Position numbers and translations under genes: made by a program | The notes under the pieces: model-generated | What the model saw: only the letters and a program-made list of their open reading frames with translations | Database searches by the model: none | Told to the model about the DNA's origin: nothing | Source of the DNA: Nitrobacter sp051535235 | GTDB lineage: Bacteria; Pseudomonadota; Alphaproteobacteria; Rhizobiales; Xanthobacteraceae | Length of the DNA: 64,000 nt | NCBI RefSeq assembly: GCF_051535235.1 | Contig: NZ_JBPPLZ010000002.1 | Coordinates: 1-64,000, forward strand | Direction of reading: 5' to 3' | Shown: positions 17,925 through 28,856 of the stretch, piece by piece | How positions within the stretch are numbered: the stretch's first letter is position 1 | How the letters are laid out: each line of letters opens with the position of its first letter

Positions 17925-17957
17925 CCCGGCCGAACCCATGTTCAGGCCGGGTTTTTT
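17925..17957 (+). terminator. Riboswitch-controlled intrinsic terminator
   Basis: CCCGGCC (17925-17931) pairs with GGCCGGG (17945-17951), followed by six T residues. The left arm can pair equally well with GGCCGGG at 17901-17907, the strand that closes the SAM-II pseudoknot. SAM binding would therefore free the terminator and loss of SAM would form the antiterminator. Confidence 0.85.
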
Positions 17958-18010
17958 ATGGCCTGCGGTCTGGCGGTTTCTCGAAGCCGCGGGCGGAGGT
18001 CAGTAGCAGG

Positions 18011-19210
18011 ATGGTAAACGTGCAATCGATACCGGGCCCGGCTCCCGCCGAGGATCGAGCCCTGGAGGCGGACCATCCCACCTCGCAGGTTGCGACGTTC
18101 GGCAGCGACCAGCCGCTGCGGCTCGATTGCGGCATCGATCTCGCGCCGTTCCAGATCGCCTATCAGACCTACGGCAAGCTCAATGCCGGAAAATCAAACG
18201 CCATTCTGATCTGCCATGCGCTGACCGGCGATCAGCATGTCGCCAACGTTCATCCGGTCACCGGCAAACCGGGTTGGTGGGTGACGCTGGTTGGGCCCGG
18301 CAAGCCGCTCGACACCGACAGGTACTTCATCATCTGTAGCAACGTGATCGGCGGCTGCATGGGTTCGACCGGCCCCGCCTCGACCAATCCAGCGACCGGA
18401 GCGGTGTGGGGGCTGGACTTTCCCGTCATCACCATCCCCGACATGGTGCGCGCGCAGGCGATGCTGATCGATCGGCTCGGCATCGACACGTTGTTTTCCG
18501 TGGTCGGCGGCTCGATGGGCGGCATGCAGGTGCTGCAATGGTGCGCGGCCTATCCGCGGCGCGTGTTCTCGGCGCTGCCGATCGCGTGCAGCACGCGCCA
18601 CTCCGCGCAGAACATCGCGTTTCACGAGTTGGGGCGGCAGGCTGTCATGGCCGATCCCGACTGGCGCGACGGCCGCTATGTCGAGCAGGGCACCCATCCG
18701 CACCGGGGCCTCGGCGTGGCGCGGATGGCCGCGCACATTACTTATCTGTCGGACGCGGCGCTGCATCGCAAATTCGGACGCCGGATGCAGGACCGCGAGC
18801 TGCCGACGTTTTCCTTCGACGCGGACTTTCAGGTAGAGAGCTACCTGCGCCACCAGGGATCGTCTTTCGTCGAGCGCTTCGATGCCAACAGCTATCTCTA
18901 CCTGACGCGGGCCATGGACTATTTCGACATCGCTGCCGACCATGACGGCGTGCTCGCCGCCGCATTCCGCGGTACCCGGACCCGTTTCTGCGTGGTCTCC
19001 TTCACGAGCGACTGGTTATTCCCGACATCGGAATCTCGCGCCACCGTCCATGCACTCAATGCCGGCGGGGCACGGGTCTCGTTCGCGGAGATCGAAACCG
19101 ATCGCGGCCACGACGCCTTCCTGCTCGACGTTCCCGAATTTTTCGACATCGCGCGCGCGTTCCTGGAATCGGCAGGCGATAGCCACGGGCTGACGGCGGC
19201 AGGGGAGTGA
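18011..19210 (+). CDS. metX: Homoserine O-acetyltransferase
   Basis: Alpha/beta-hydrolase enzyme of methionine synthesis, 399 residues, that activates homoserine by acylation; MetX proteins use acetyl-CoA or, in some lineages, succinyl-CoA. The nucleophile Ser168 is in GGSMGGMQ; the catalytic Asp and His are in the C-terminal part (DWLFP and DRGHDAFLLD). The ATG at 18011 has GGAGG ten bases upstream. It is preceded by a SAM-II riboswitch and terminator and followed after 1 base by metW. Confidence 0.94.
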   Translation: MVNVQSIPGPAPAEDRALEADHPTSQVATFGSDQPLRLDCGIDLAPFQIAYQTYGKLNAGKSNAILICHALTGDQHVANVHPVTGKPGWWVTLVGPGKPLDTDRYFIICSNVIGGCMGSTGPASTNPATGAVWGLDFPVITIPDMVRAQAMLIDRLGIDTLFSVVGGSMGGMQVLQWCAAYPRRVFSALPIACSTRHSAQNIAFHELGRQAVMADPDWRDGRYVEQGTHPHRGLGVARMAAHITYLSDAALHRKFGRRMQDRELPTFSFDADFQVESYLRHQGSSFVERFDANSYLYLTRAMDYFDIAADHDGVLAAAFRGTRTRFCVVSFTSDWLFPTSESRATVHALNAGGARVSFAEIETDRGHDAFLLDVPEFFDIARAFLESAGDSHGLTAAGE

Positions 19211-19211
19211 G

Positions 19212-19895
19212 ATGAGCGCACCGCAACCCACCCTGCCACTGGATGACAGCGCGCCGTCCCGGAAGCGCTATCGTCAAAAAGGCCGTTATCGCGGCGACCA
19301 TCTCCTGCTGGCCGAGATGATCGAGCCCAACTCGAAGGTCCTGGACGTCGGCTGCGGCGACGGCGACCTCCTGCAACTGCTCGAGACCCGCGGCGTCGAC
19401 GGCCGCGGCATCGAACTGTCGCGCGAGGGCGTCAATCGCTGCGTCGCCAAGGGGCTCGCTGTGGTGCAGGGCGATGCCGATACCGATCTCGTCAACTACC
19501 CCGACGACGCCTTCGACTACGTCATCCTCTCGCAGACCTTGCAAGCCACGCGGCAGCCGAGAGTGGTGCTGGAAAATCTGCTGCGGATCGGCCGTCGCGC
19601 CATCGTGTCGTTTCCGAATTTCGGCTACTGGAAGATGCGGGTTCAATTGCTTGTCGGCGGCCACATGCCGCGTACGGAGAACCTGCCGGCGACATGGTAT
19701 GACACGCCGAACATCCATTTCTGCACGATCAAGGATTTCGTCCAGCTCTGTGACGAGATCAACGTCAAGATGGAGCGTGCGGTCGCACTCGATCTTTACG
19801 GGCGGCCGCTGCGCTTCAACGCGCCGTGGTGGTTCTGGAACATGTTCGGGGAGCAGGGCGTGTTTCTGCTCAGCCGGGCGGAGAAGACCAGATAA
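19212..19895 (+). CDS. metW: Methionine biosynthesis protein MetW
   Basis: A 227-residue class I methyltransferase-like protein with the SAM-binding motif VLDVGCGDGDLL at residues 43-54. MetW is found beside metX in proteobacteria and is thought to help MetX activity; its exact biochemistry is unsettled. ATG 19212 has GGGGAG upstream and follows the metX stop by 1 base, so the pair is one transcript under SAM control. Confidence 0.92.
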   Translation: MSAPQPTLPLDDSAPSRKRYRQKGRYRGDHLLLAEMIEPNSKVLDVGCGDGDLLQLLETRGVDGRGIELSREGVNRCVAKGLAVVQGDADTDLVNYPDDAFDYVILSQTLQATRQPRVVLENLLRIGRRAIVSFPNFGYWKMRVQLLVGGHMPRTENLPATWYDTPNIHFCTIKDFVQLCDEINVKMERAVALDLYGRPLRFNAPWWFWNMFGEQGVFLLSRAEKTR

Positions 19896-19930
19896 CCGTC
19901 AGGTAGCGCGGACGGCGTTATCGCTTTTTT
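19891..19930 (+). terminator. Terminator of metX-metW
   Basis: Hairpin between gataaccgtc (19891-19900, overlapping the metW stop) and gacggcgttatc (19911-19922), one small bulge, followed by gc and six T residues. Confidence 0.75.
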
Positions 19931-20236
19931 AACCAATGCGACAAGGCCTCGCGAAGCTCTCCGATTCGGTACGACATCGGGAGCGTGATGAGATTCGTCA
20001 ATCCTGTGATCCGGCTCTCCACAGGAAGAAATTATAATTATAAAACAGATAGTTACATAAATTTAAGGACCGGCCGCACCCAACTGCATTGCTGATATGC
20101 GTTAAACGCAACCCAGGTATGACTTCCAAATCCCTAACTCCCGTGGTTTCAAAGCGCCGCGTTTTCCCGTCACAACATAATCGCGGATTTACCGTGAAGC
20201 GTGGGGGGAAGTGGGAGGTGTTACAGGGGAGCAAGT
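19896..20236. other. AT-richer intergenic region
   Basis: After the metW terminator this gap has an unusually AT-rich patch at 20028-20068 and a dyad tgcgtt-a-aacgca at 20098-20110. These probably belong to the promoter region of the next gene, but I cannot assign -35 and -10 boxes with confidence. No coding frame is credible. Confidence 0.5.
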
Positions 20237-20830
20237 ATGTTTCAGTTAGTTGCGTTGCGCCGGCTGCCGCGTATCTTGGCACTGGCGGTTGGTTTCCTGG
20301 CGGTCGTTGCATTTGCGGCGCCGGCCTCGGCAAGGCCTCATCATCGCGCGGGACATCACGCGCACGTTCATCACCACAAGCATCATCATTACGCCCGCCA
20401 CCACCACCGGCATCGCCATTACCATCACAGATACCGTCACACCTCACAGGGTGCCGAAGAAACCGGTTTCTCGGGCGGCGGTTTCGTTTCGAATATCGTC
20501 GCCGAAGCTCGCCGCTACATCGGCGGCAATCCGACCGGCCGCAGCCGGCTCTGGTGCGCCCGCTTCATGAACATGGTTCTGAAACGCTCCGGGCATCAGG
20601 GGACCGGCTCGGACATGGCGAGTTCGTTCGCACATTACGGACGGCGGGTCTCCGGCCCGCAGGTTGGCGCCATCGCCGTCATGGGTCGGCGTGGTGGCGG
20701 CCATGTCGGTGTCGTCAGCGGTGTGGATCGGCGTGGCAATCCCATTATCGTTTCGGGCAACCACGGCCATCGCGTCGCGGAGGCGGTCTATCCACGTGGC
20801 CGCATCTACGCCTACGTCGTGCCCAACTGA
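20237..20830 (+). CDS. Secreted His-rich TIGR02594/CHAP-like protein
   Basis: This 197-residue protein has a signal peptide (hydrophobic about 12-32, ending near ASA). A strongly histidine-rich stretch of about 40 residues follows, then a domain resembling TIGR02594/CHAP cysteine peptidases. The likely catalytic cysteine is in LWCARFMNMV and the likely histidine in GGHVGVVSG. It may be a cell wall amidase, but this rests on motif resemblance. The His-rich part could bind metals. ATG 20237 has GGGGAGC upstream; the frame extends a little further without a better start. Single gene. Confidence 0.8.
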   Translation: MFQLVALRRLPRILALAVGFLAVVAFAAPASARPHHRAGHHAHVHHHKHHHYARHHHRHRHYHHRYRHTSQGAEETGFSGGGFVSNIVAEARRYIGGNPTGRSRLWCARFMNMVLKRSGHQGTGSDMASSFAHYGRRVSGPQVGAIAVMGRRGGGHVGVVSGVDRRGNPIIVSGNHGHRVAEAVYPRGRIYAYVVPN

Positions 20831-20851
20831 GGCATGTGAGTCCCGCTGCCG

Positions 20852-20878
20852 CCCCTTCCCTTCAATACGGGGAAGGGG
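20852..20878. repeat. Palindrome ccccttccc/gggaagggg
   Basis: Nine-base arms separated by nine bases, no T tract. It resembles the REP-like element at 14567-14589 and lies just after the CHAP-like gene, between convergent genes. Confidence 0.55.
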
Positions 20879-20999
20879 CCGCGGTGAACCGGATGGGCAG
20901 GACACGCATCGGCGCAATCCCCTCCCATTCTCGTCGGCAGGGATTTCAAAACCGATTGCGTCGGTGCGCCTTCATCCTGAGGCGAACCGATTTCTCGGC

Positions 21000-21785
21000 C
21001 TACAAGAGCGATTCCCGCAGCGTTTCGACCTTGTCGTCGATCCTGACCGTACCGCCGGTGACGACTTCGGCATAGATCCCGCAATCGCAATGCCCCAGCG
21101 TTCGCATCAGCGTGCGCGGAATGTCGAGATCGCGAACTGCCGTCTCGGGGTCGACGTTGGTGGCCGTACATCGGACAATGCGTTTGACGACCTTGAGGCG
21201 GACGTCGCCAATCGCGAGCGTGCGCTCGAGCAGGTCGAGTTCGCTCCAGGCAGGCCAACCGCGGACGTAAAGATTGGCGCGGAAGCGCAGCGGGTGAACC
21301 GGTTGCCCGACCATTGTCTCGATGGCGGCTACGCTGCTGAGGTTGATGATCGAGACCACCTTCCTTGCGACGTCGGAGAAGCTGTGTCCGTTGCCGACGA
21401 GAAGCTTCGGCGGTCCCTTGAGTTCCTCGGCGAAGTTTGCGCCGAAGAACCGTTCGACCGCGGCGCGGCCCTCGGCCGTTCCGAGGTCGGCGCGCACCGC
21501 CTCTTCGCCATTGACGCCGATGGTGAGGGTCCGGCTGGCATCGTCGTAGCGGCTGCGGAGCGCGGCGAGCCGCTCGTCGCGCATCAGCATCAGGAAACGG
21601 GACTTGGGAAAATATCGAGGCGCGGCCGGGTCGAAACCGGTGGGGCCGTTCTCGATGGCGTAGCTGCGGTCGCCCGGAATGGTCTTGCCGGGGCTCAGGA
21701 TCGCAGAGGGCAAGGGCTCGGCGGACAGGCCCTTGACGGGATAACGGTAAAGAGCGGCTACGGCCGCATCGGGGACGGCAGACAT
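21000..21785 (-). CDS. MOSC domain-containing protein
   Basis: A 261-residue protein with the N-terminal MOSC beta-barrel (LYRYPVKGLSAEPLP, residues about 11-25) and a C-terminal MOSC domain. The latter has the R-F-R-A-N-L-Y stretch and, near the end, the conserved V-R-C-T-A-T-N-V-D-P-x-T segment with the molybdenum-binding cysteine. Relatives such as YcbX and mARC reduce N-hydroxylated compounds with a molybdenum cofactor. Physiological substrate unknown. Start at ATG 21785; the ribosome binding site is poor. Confidence 0.86.
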   Translation of the reverse strand: MSAVPDAAVAALYRYPVKGLSAEPLPSAILSPGKTIPGDRSYAIENGPTGFDPAAPRYFPKSRFLMLMRDERLAALRSRYDDASRTLTIGVNGEEAVRADLGTAEGRAAVERFFGANFAEELKGPPKLLVGNGHSFSDVARKVVSIINLSSVAAIETMVGQPVHPLRFRANLYVRGWPAWSELDLLERTLAIGDVRLKVVKRIVRCTATNVDPETAVRDLDIPRTLMRTLGHCDCGIYAEVVTGGTVRIDDKVETLRESLL

Positions 21786-21828
21786 AGGGTTCTTTAAGGG
21801 ATTCGGACCGGCGATGCCATTGGCTTCC

Positions 21829-21940
21829 AGCGTTTGAAGCGTGGCGGCCTGACCCGAAGAGGAATGCCGGTTCGCTTGAAGAAACGCGTCAAATCAAAAT
21901 CATTGAGATCCGCTTCTGCTCCGTTGGAAACGGAGGTCCA
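21829..21940 (+). repeat. Dispersed intergenic repeat, copy B
   Basis: Contains gccggttcgcttgaagaaac, then cgcgtcaaatcaaaatcatt, which is nearly identical to copy C (57722-57826, read on the minus strand) and matches the block order of copy A (5001-5097). The left part is more diverged than the right part. Confidence 0.72.
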
Positions 21941-21995
21941 AAATCAGCGCCGTTACCCTTCATTTCCTGGGAGCGTATTCCTACATTTGCCACAA

Positions 21996-22014
21996 GCCGG
22001 ATCGACGATCCGGC
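21996..22014. repeat. Perfect 19-bp dyad in the clpB leader
   Basis: gccggatcg and cgatccggc are exact inverse complements around a single A. It lies 114 bases before the clpB start and could be a protein-binding site or a small leader hairpin. Confidence 0.5.
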
Positions 22015-22127
22015 GCGCCGACCGTTGCCGGTTGAGGAACGTCAATGCGGCCAGCGGAAATCCAATACCCAATGAAGATGCCGCTTCTGTGCCTTCGGGG
22101 CAGGGACGACAGGCTGAGGGAGATCCC

Positions 22128-24764
<2,637 letters not shown>

Positions 24765-24770
24765 GCGCCA

Positions 24771-24815
24771 CCGCACGCGGCCCCTTCCTGCATCGCGGGA
24801 AGATGCCGCGTGCGG
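24771..24815. repeat. Long hairpin after clpB
   Basis: Perfect 11-bp arms ccgcacgcggc (24771-24781) and gccgcgtgcgg (24805-24815) begin six bases after the clpB stop. No T tract follows, so it may be a 3' stabilising hairpin or a REP element rather than a terminator. Confidence 0.6.
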
Positions 24816-24954
24816 AAAGCGCGACCATCCCCTTCGCGCCGGTGGCGTGATCGTGCTTTACAGCATTAACGCCGTGTAAAAGGGCCGACGCGCCAGCGCC
24901 GATTCCCTGCGCCCCGACCACTCTCCCGCAATGCTAAAAATGGGTACACAGGCG

Positions 24955-25004
24955 GAATATTCGTTTCGCTGCCGGCGTTCGGCGAAGGGTAATATTCTTT
25001 TTTT
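24955..25004 (+). terminator. Bipartite hairpin with T tract upstream of cysJ
   Basis: Outer arms GAATATT (24955-24961) and AATATTC (24991-24997), inner arms TTCGC (24965-24969) and GCGAA (24982-24986), then seven T residues at 24998-25004. It is 190 bases beyond clpB and 153 bases before cysJ, so it may end the clpB transcript or act as an attenuator in the cysJI leader. Confidence 0.65.
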
Positions 25005-25157
25005 CAATAACGCATTGTTTTCTCTGCCAAACCGGACCTAATCAAGAAGCCGGACTGTCGAAAATGGCGCGACAGATTCTGTTCGTTCAGCGGCTCGACC
25101 CGACCTGTGAAGCGCAAATCGCGGCGGGCGGCGGTTCGTTCCCGAGGTTTGCTTGCA

Positions 25158-26993
25158 ATGACAAAATTGGAATTTCCAGGATCAGCTCTCACGACGGATC
25201 AATGGACGCAGGTCAACCAGCTTGCGACGTCGCTCAGTCATGAACAGGCGATCTGGATCAGCGGCTATTTCGCGGGTCTCAGCAATCGTGCGCGTATCGG
25301 CGCCGCTGCATCGGATGTCGCGGAGCTTGCGCCGCCCTCGCAGAGCACTCTCACGGCTCCCGCGACGCGGCTTTTGACGGTGCTGTTCGCCAGCGAGACG
25401 GGAAACAGCAAGGCTCTGGCCAAAACGCTCGTTGAGAGGGCGAAGGCGAAGGGCATCGAGGCCCGCCTCGCCGACATGGCGGACTACAAGATGCGTGGCC
25501 TCAAGGACGAGCAGGACATGCTCATCATCGCCAGCACCCATGGCGAGGGCGATGCACCGCAGACCGCGGTAGGGTTCTTCGAATTTCTGGAAAGCCGCAA
25601 GGCGCCCAAATTGCCGCAGTTGCGCTATGCGGTGCTGGCGCTGGGCGATTCGACCTACGAAAAATATTGCGAGGCAGGTAAGCGGGTCGACCGGCGGCTC
25701 GAGGAACTGGGCGCGCAGCGACTTGCTGATCGCGTCGACTGCGACGTCGATTATGAAGACGCTGCAGAGGCCTGGATTGCGGCCAGGGTCGCCAGCCTCA
25801 CGCCGGCCGCGCAGACTGCGCGATCTATCCCGGCATCGGCGGGCGCCGCGCAGGTCCGTGAGCCGGCGTCCGCGACATTCGACAAGAAGCATCCGTTTCA
25901 GGCCGCGGTCATCGACAACATCGTGCTGACCGGGCGCGGGTCGACCAAGGAGACCCGCCATATCGAGTTGTCGCTGGCGGATTCCAGCCTGACCTATCAG
26001 CCTGGCGACGCGCTCGGCATCGTGCCGCGCAACGACCCGGCGCTTGTCGAGGCTGTGCTGGAGAAGCTGTCGCTGCCGGCCGATGCACCGGTGACGGTGA
26101 AGCAGACAACGACAAACCTCAGAGAGGCGCTGAGCGCGACCTTCGAGATCACGGCGCTGACGCCGCGTTTTCTCGACCATTGGGCCGACATCACGGGCGC
26201 CGCCGAGCTTCAGGCGTTGCGTGCGCCCGATCAGAAAGAGGCCCGCGCGGCGTTCCAGCACAACCACCATATTCTTGATGTCGTCAGCCGCTTTCCGGCG
26301 TCCGGCATCGATGCCGCGCAATTCGTCGCCGGTCTTCGGCCGTTGCAGCCGCGGCTCTACTCGATCTCCTCGAGCCTTGCCGCGGCGCCGGACGAAGTCC
26401 ATCTCACGGTCAGCACCGTGCGTTACATGATGCACGACCTGCCGCGCGCCGGCGTCGCTTCCGGCTATCTCGCCGCGCGCACCGAGGCGGATGCCACGAT
26501 TCCGGTCTATGTCCAGTCCAACGACCATTTCCATCTGCCGAACGACGATGTGCCGATCCTGATGATCGGCGCGGGCACCGGCGTGGCGCCGTATCGTGCT
26601 TTCATGCAGGAGCGCGAAGCCCGCGGTGCATCCGGCCGCTCCTGGCTGTTCTTCGGCGAACGCAATTTCCGCAGCGACTTCCTCTATCAGGTGGAGTGGC
26701 AGGAACTGGTGAAGAACGGCGTGCTGAGCCGGCTCGATCTCGCCTTCTCGCGCGATGCCGCGCCGAAGACCTACGTGCAGGATCGCCTGCGCCGCCAAGG
26801 CCGCGATGTCTATGCGTGGCTGGAGGAAGGCGCATATCTTTACGTCTGCGGCGACAGCGCGCACATGGCGCCCGATGTCCATGCGGCGCTCACCGATATC
26901 GTTGCCGAACACGGTGGTCTCGATCGCGACGAGGCGGGCGCCTATCTCTCCGCGCTGCAGCGCGATCGCCGCTACCGGCTCGACGTGTATTGA
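25158..26993 (+). CDS. cysJ: Sulfite reductase flavoprotein (alpha) subunit
   Basis: A 611-residue diflavin reductase that passes electrons from NADPH through FAD and FMN to the hemoprotein CysI for sulfite reduction to sulfide. It has an FMN flavodoxin domain (about residues 72-215; FASETGNSKALA, then ASTHGEGDAP), an FAD-binding domain (about 235-450; PRLYSISSS) and an NADP domain (about 460-611; MIGAGTGVAPYRAF and the terminal aromatic Tyr). ATG 25158 is chosen because the protein begins TKLEFPGSA; no strong ribosome binding site is visible and a GTG at 25107 is in frame. cysI follows after 10 bases. Confidence 0.92.
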   Translation: MTKLEFPGSALTTDQWTQVNQLATSLSHEQAIWISGYFAGLSNRARIGAAASDVAELAPPSQSTLTAPATRLLTVLFASETGNSKALAKTLVERAKAKGIEARLADMADYKMRGLKDEQDMLIIASTHGEGDAPQTAVGFFEFLESRKAPKLPQLRYAVLALGDSTYEKYCEAGKRVDRRLEELGAQRLADRVDCDVDYEDAAEAWIAARVASLTPAAQTARSIPASAGAAQVREPASATFDKKHPFQAAVIDNIVLTGRGSTKETRHIELSLADSSLTYQPGDALGIVPRNDPALVEAVLEKLSLPADAPVTVKQTTTNLREALSATFEITALTPRFLDHWADITGAAELQALRAPDQKEARAAFQHNHHILDVVSRFPASGIDAAQFVAGLRPLQPRLYSISSSLAAAPDEVHLTVSTVRYMMHDLPRAGVASGYLAARTEADATIPVYVQSNDHFHLPNDDVPILMIGAGTGVAPYRAFMQEREARGASGRSWLFFGERNFRSDFLYQVEWQELVKNGVLSRLDLAFSRDAAPKTYVQDRLRRQGRDVYAWLEEGAYLYVCGDSAHMAPDVHAALTDIVAEHGGLDRDEAGAYLSALQRDRRYRLDVY

Positions 26994-27003
26994 GGCCAGT
27001 TTG

Positions 27004-28734
27004 ATGGATGTGAAGGCGGAGCCTGATCGCAGCCGCGACGTTTCCCAACCCCTCGACAAGCTCGGGCCGGACGAAACGCTGAAGGCCAACAGCGACTATC
27101 TGCGCGGCACGATCAAGCAGAGCCTGGCCGACGAGATCACGTCGGCGGTGACGGCCAACGACGCCAAGCTGATGAAGTTCTTCGGCATCTATCAGCAGGA
27201 TGACCGCGACATCCGCGACGAGCGTCGACGTCAGAAATTGGAAGCGGCGTTCTCATTCATGGCGCGCGTGCGGCTGCCGGGCGGCGTCTGCAGTCCCGGC
27301 CAGTGGCTGAAGCTCGACGAGTTGGCGCGCAACTACGGGGGCGACACGCTGCGGCTGACCACGCGTCAGACGTTCCAGTTTCACCGTGTCATGAAGCACA
27401 ACCTGCGCAGCCTGCTACAGGGACTGCGCGACGTTCTGCTCGACACCAAAGCCGCCTGCGGCGACGATACCCGTGGCGTGATGTGCACGGTCAATCCCGA
27501 CTTTTCGAAACTGCACGCCGAGGTTTACGCTCTGGCCAAGCGCGCGAGCGATCACGCCGTCCATCGAACGGGCGCCTACAAGGAAATCTGGTACGACGCC
27601 GAGCGCGAGGAAACGGATGGTCCCGAGGAGCCGTTCTACGGCCGCACCTATATGCCGCGGAAGTTCAAGATCGGCTTCGCGATTCCGCCGAGCAACGACA
27701 TCGACGTCTACGGCCAGGATCTCGGCTTCATCGCCATCGCGCGACGCGGCAAGCTGAAGGGCTTCAACGTCGCCATCGGCGGCGGCCTTGGCCGGACCGA
27801 TCAGTCGCCAAAAACCTATCCGCGTCTCGCCACCGTCATCGGCTACATCGACGCCGACAAGCTGTTTCCGACGATCGACGCGGTGATGTCGGTGCAGCGC
27901 GACTACGGCGACCGGCTTGACCGGCTGCACGCCCGCTTCAAGTATACCATCGACGAAAAGGGACTTGACTGGATCAAGGCTGAGACCGAGCGCCGGCTCG
28001 GCTTCGCGCTCAAGCCTGCGGAGCCCTACACCTTCACCTCGAACGGCGATCCGCTCGGCTGGGTCAAGGGCGAGGACGGCCGCGAGCATTGCATCCTGTT
28101 CATCCAGAACGGCCGCGTCATCAACACGCCCGACTTTCCGATGATGGACGGCTTGCGCGCCATCGCGCAGGTCCACAAGGGCATGTTCCGCGTCACGCCG
28201 AACCAGAATCTCATCATTTCCGACATCGCCCCAGAGGATCGGCCGGCTATCGAGGCGCTGATGAAGCAATATGGTCTCGACCAGTTCGAGACGCGCAGCG
28301 GACTGCGCCTCAATTCGATGGCCTGCGTCGCGCTTCCGACCTGCGGTCTGGCTATGGCCGAAAGCGAGCGCTATCTGCCCGATCTCGTCACCCGGATCGA
28401 GGCCATTCTTAATACGCACGGGCTCAAGGATGACCCGATTACCATCCGCATGACCGGCTGCCCGAACGGTTGCGCGCGACCCTACATCGCCGAGATCGGC
28501 CTGACTGGCCGCGCTCCCGGCAAATACAATCTTTATCTCGGCGGCGGCTTCCACGGCGAGCGCCTCAACAAGATGTATCTGGAGAATGTCGGCGAGCCCG
28601 CGATCCTCGAAGCGCTGGACAAGACGCTCGGCCACTATGCCCGCGAGCGCAAGCCGGGCGAACATTTCGGCGACTTTGCCATTCGCGCCGGCTACGTCGC
28701 GGAGGTCAAGGAAGGGCGGTTCTTCAACGACTAA
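27004..28734 (+). CDS. cysI: Sulfite reductase hemoprotein (beta) subunit
   Basis: A 576-residue siroheme/[4Fe-4S] enzyme for the six-electron reduction of sulfite to sulfide. The cluster ligands are C441-x5-C447 and C486-x3-C490, the last being the siroheme bridge; the duplicated NIR/SIR ferredoxin-like and NIR/SIR domains and siroheme-contact segments (TTRQTFQFH near residue 119) are present. Pairing with cysJ and the length mark it as CysI rather than ferredoxin-dependent Sir or nitrite reductase. ATG 27004 follows the cysJ stop by 10 bases. A hairpin terminator starts at its stop codon. Confidence 0.93.
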   Translation: MDVKAEPDRSRDVSQPLDKLGPDETLKANSDYLRGTIKQSLADEITSAVTANDAKLMKFFGIYQQDDRDIRDERRRQKLEAAFSFMARVRLPGGVCSPGQWLKLDELARNYGGDTLRLTTRQTFQFHRVMKHNLRSLLQGLRDVLLDTKAACGDDTRGVMCTVNPDFSKLHAEVYALAKRASDHAVHRTGAYKEIWYDAEREETDGPEEPFYGRTYMPRKFKIGFAIPPSNDIDVYGQDLGFIAIARRGKLKGFNVAIGGGLGRTDQSPKTYPRLATVIGYIDADKLFPTIDAVMSVQRDYGDRLDRLHARFKYTIDEKGLDWIKAETERRLGFALKPAEPYTFTSNGDPLGWVKGEDGREHCILFIQNGRVINTPDFPMMDGLRAIAQVHKGMFRVTPNQNLIISDIAPEDRPAIEALMKQYGLDQFETRSGLRLNSMACVALPTCGLAMAESERYLPDLVTRIEAILNTHGLKDDPITIRMTGCPNGCARPYIAEIGLTGRAPGKYNLYLGGGFHGERLNKMYLENVGEPAILEALDKTLGHYARERKPGEHFGDFAIRAGYVAEVKEGRFFND

Positions 28735-28755
28735 ATGGGCCGCGCCGGCCCATTT
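28733..28755 (+). terminator. Hairpin at the cysI stop
   Basis: aaatgggcc (28733-28741) pairs with ggcccattt (28747-28755) around gcgcc and overlaps the last two bases of the TAA stop. Downstream is atatttcgg, only a short T run, so termination may be partial. Confidence 0.6.
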
Positions 28756-28856
28756 ATATTTCGGCTGAAGCTCTTTAAATATGTCGCGGTCGGCATGTCG
28801 CGGCTCCCCGGACGGGATGTGCGGTTGCCGCATTTCATCGAAAGTCCACGAACATC

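Larger units (their letters stand above)
17549..18010. other. Intergenic region upstream of metX
   Basis: This 462-bp stretch holds no gene. The right part carries a promoter candidate, the SAM-II riboswitch and its terminator, listed separately. In 17549-17800 I see nothing definite apart from the possible longer N-terminus of the chorismate mutase gene. Confidence 0.7.
21786..22127. other. clpB upstream region
   Basis: The 342-bp gap contains repeat copy B (21829-21940) and the perfect dyad gccggatcg-a-cgatccggc (21996-22014). A heat-shock sigma-32 type promoter would be expected for clpB, but I could not fix one confidently. Confidence 0.5.
24765..25157. other. clpB-cysJ intergenic region
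   Basis: The 393-bp gap contains the 11-bp-arm hairpin (24771-24815), a short ttaca/tgtaa inverted repeat at about 24856-24879 and the T-tract terminator at 24955-25004. No gene is supported. Confidence 0.6.

Noticed and set aside
21950..21995. Possible sigma-32 promoter of clpB (cttcat ... cctacattt, about 16 bases apart)
   Set aside because: The match to the alphaproteobacterial heat-shock consensus is too weak to report as a feature.
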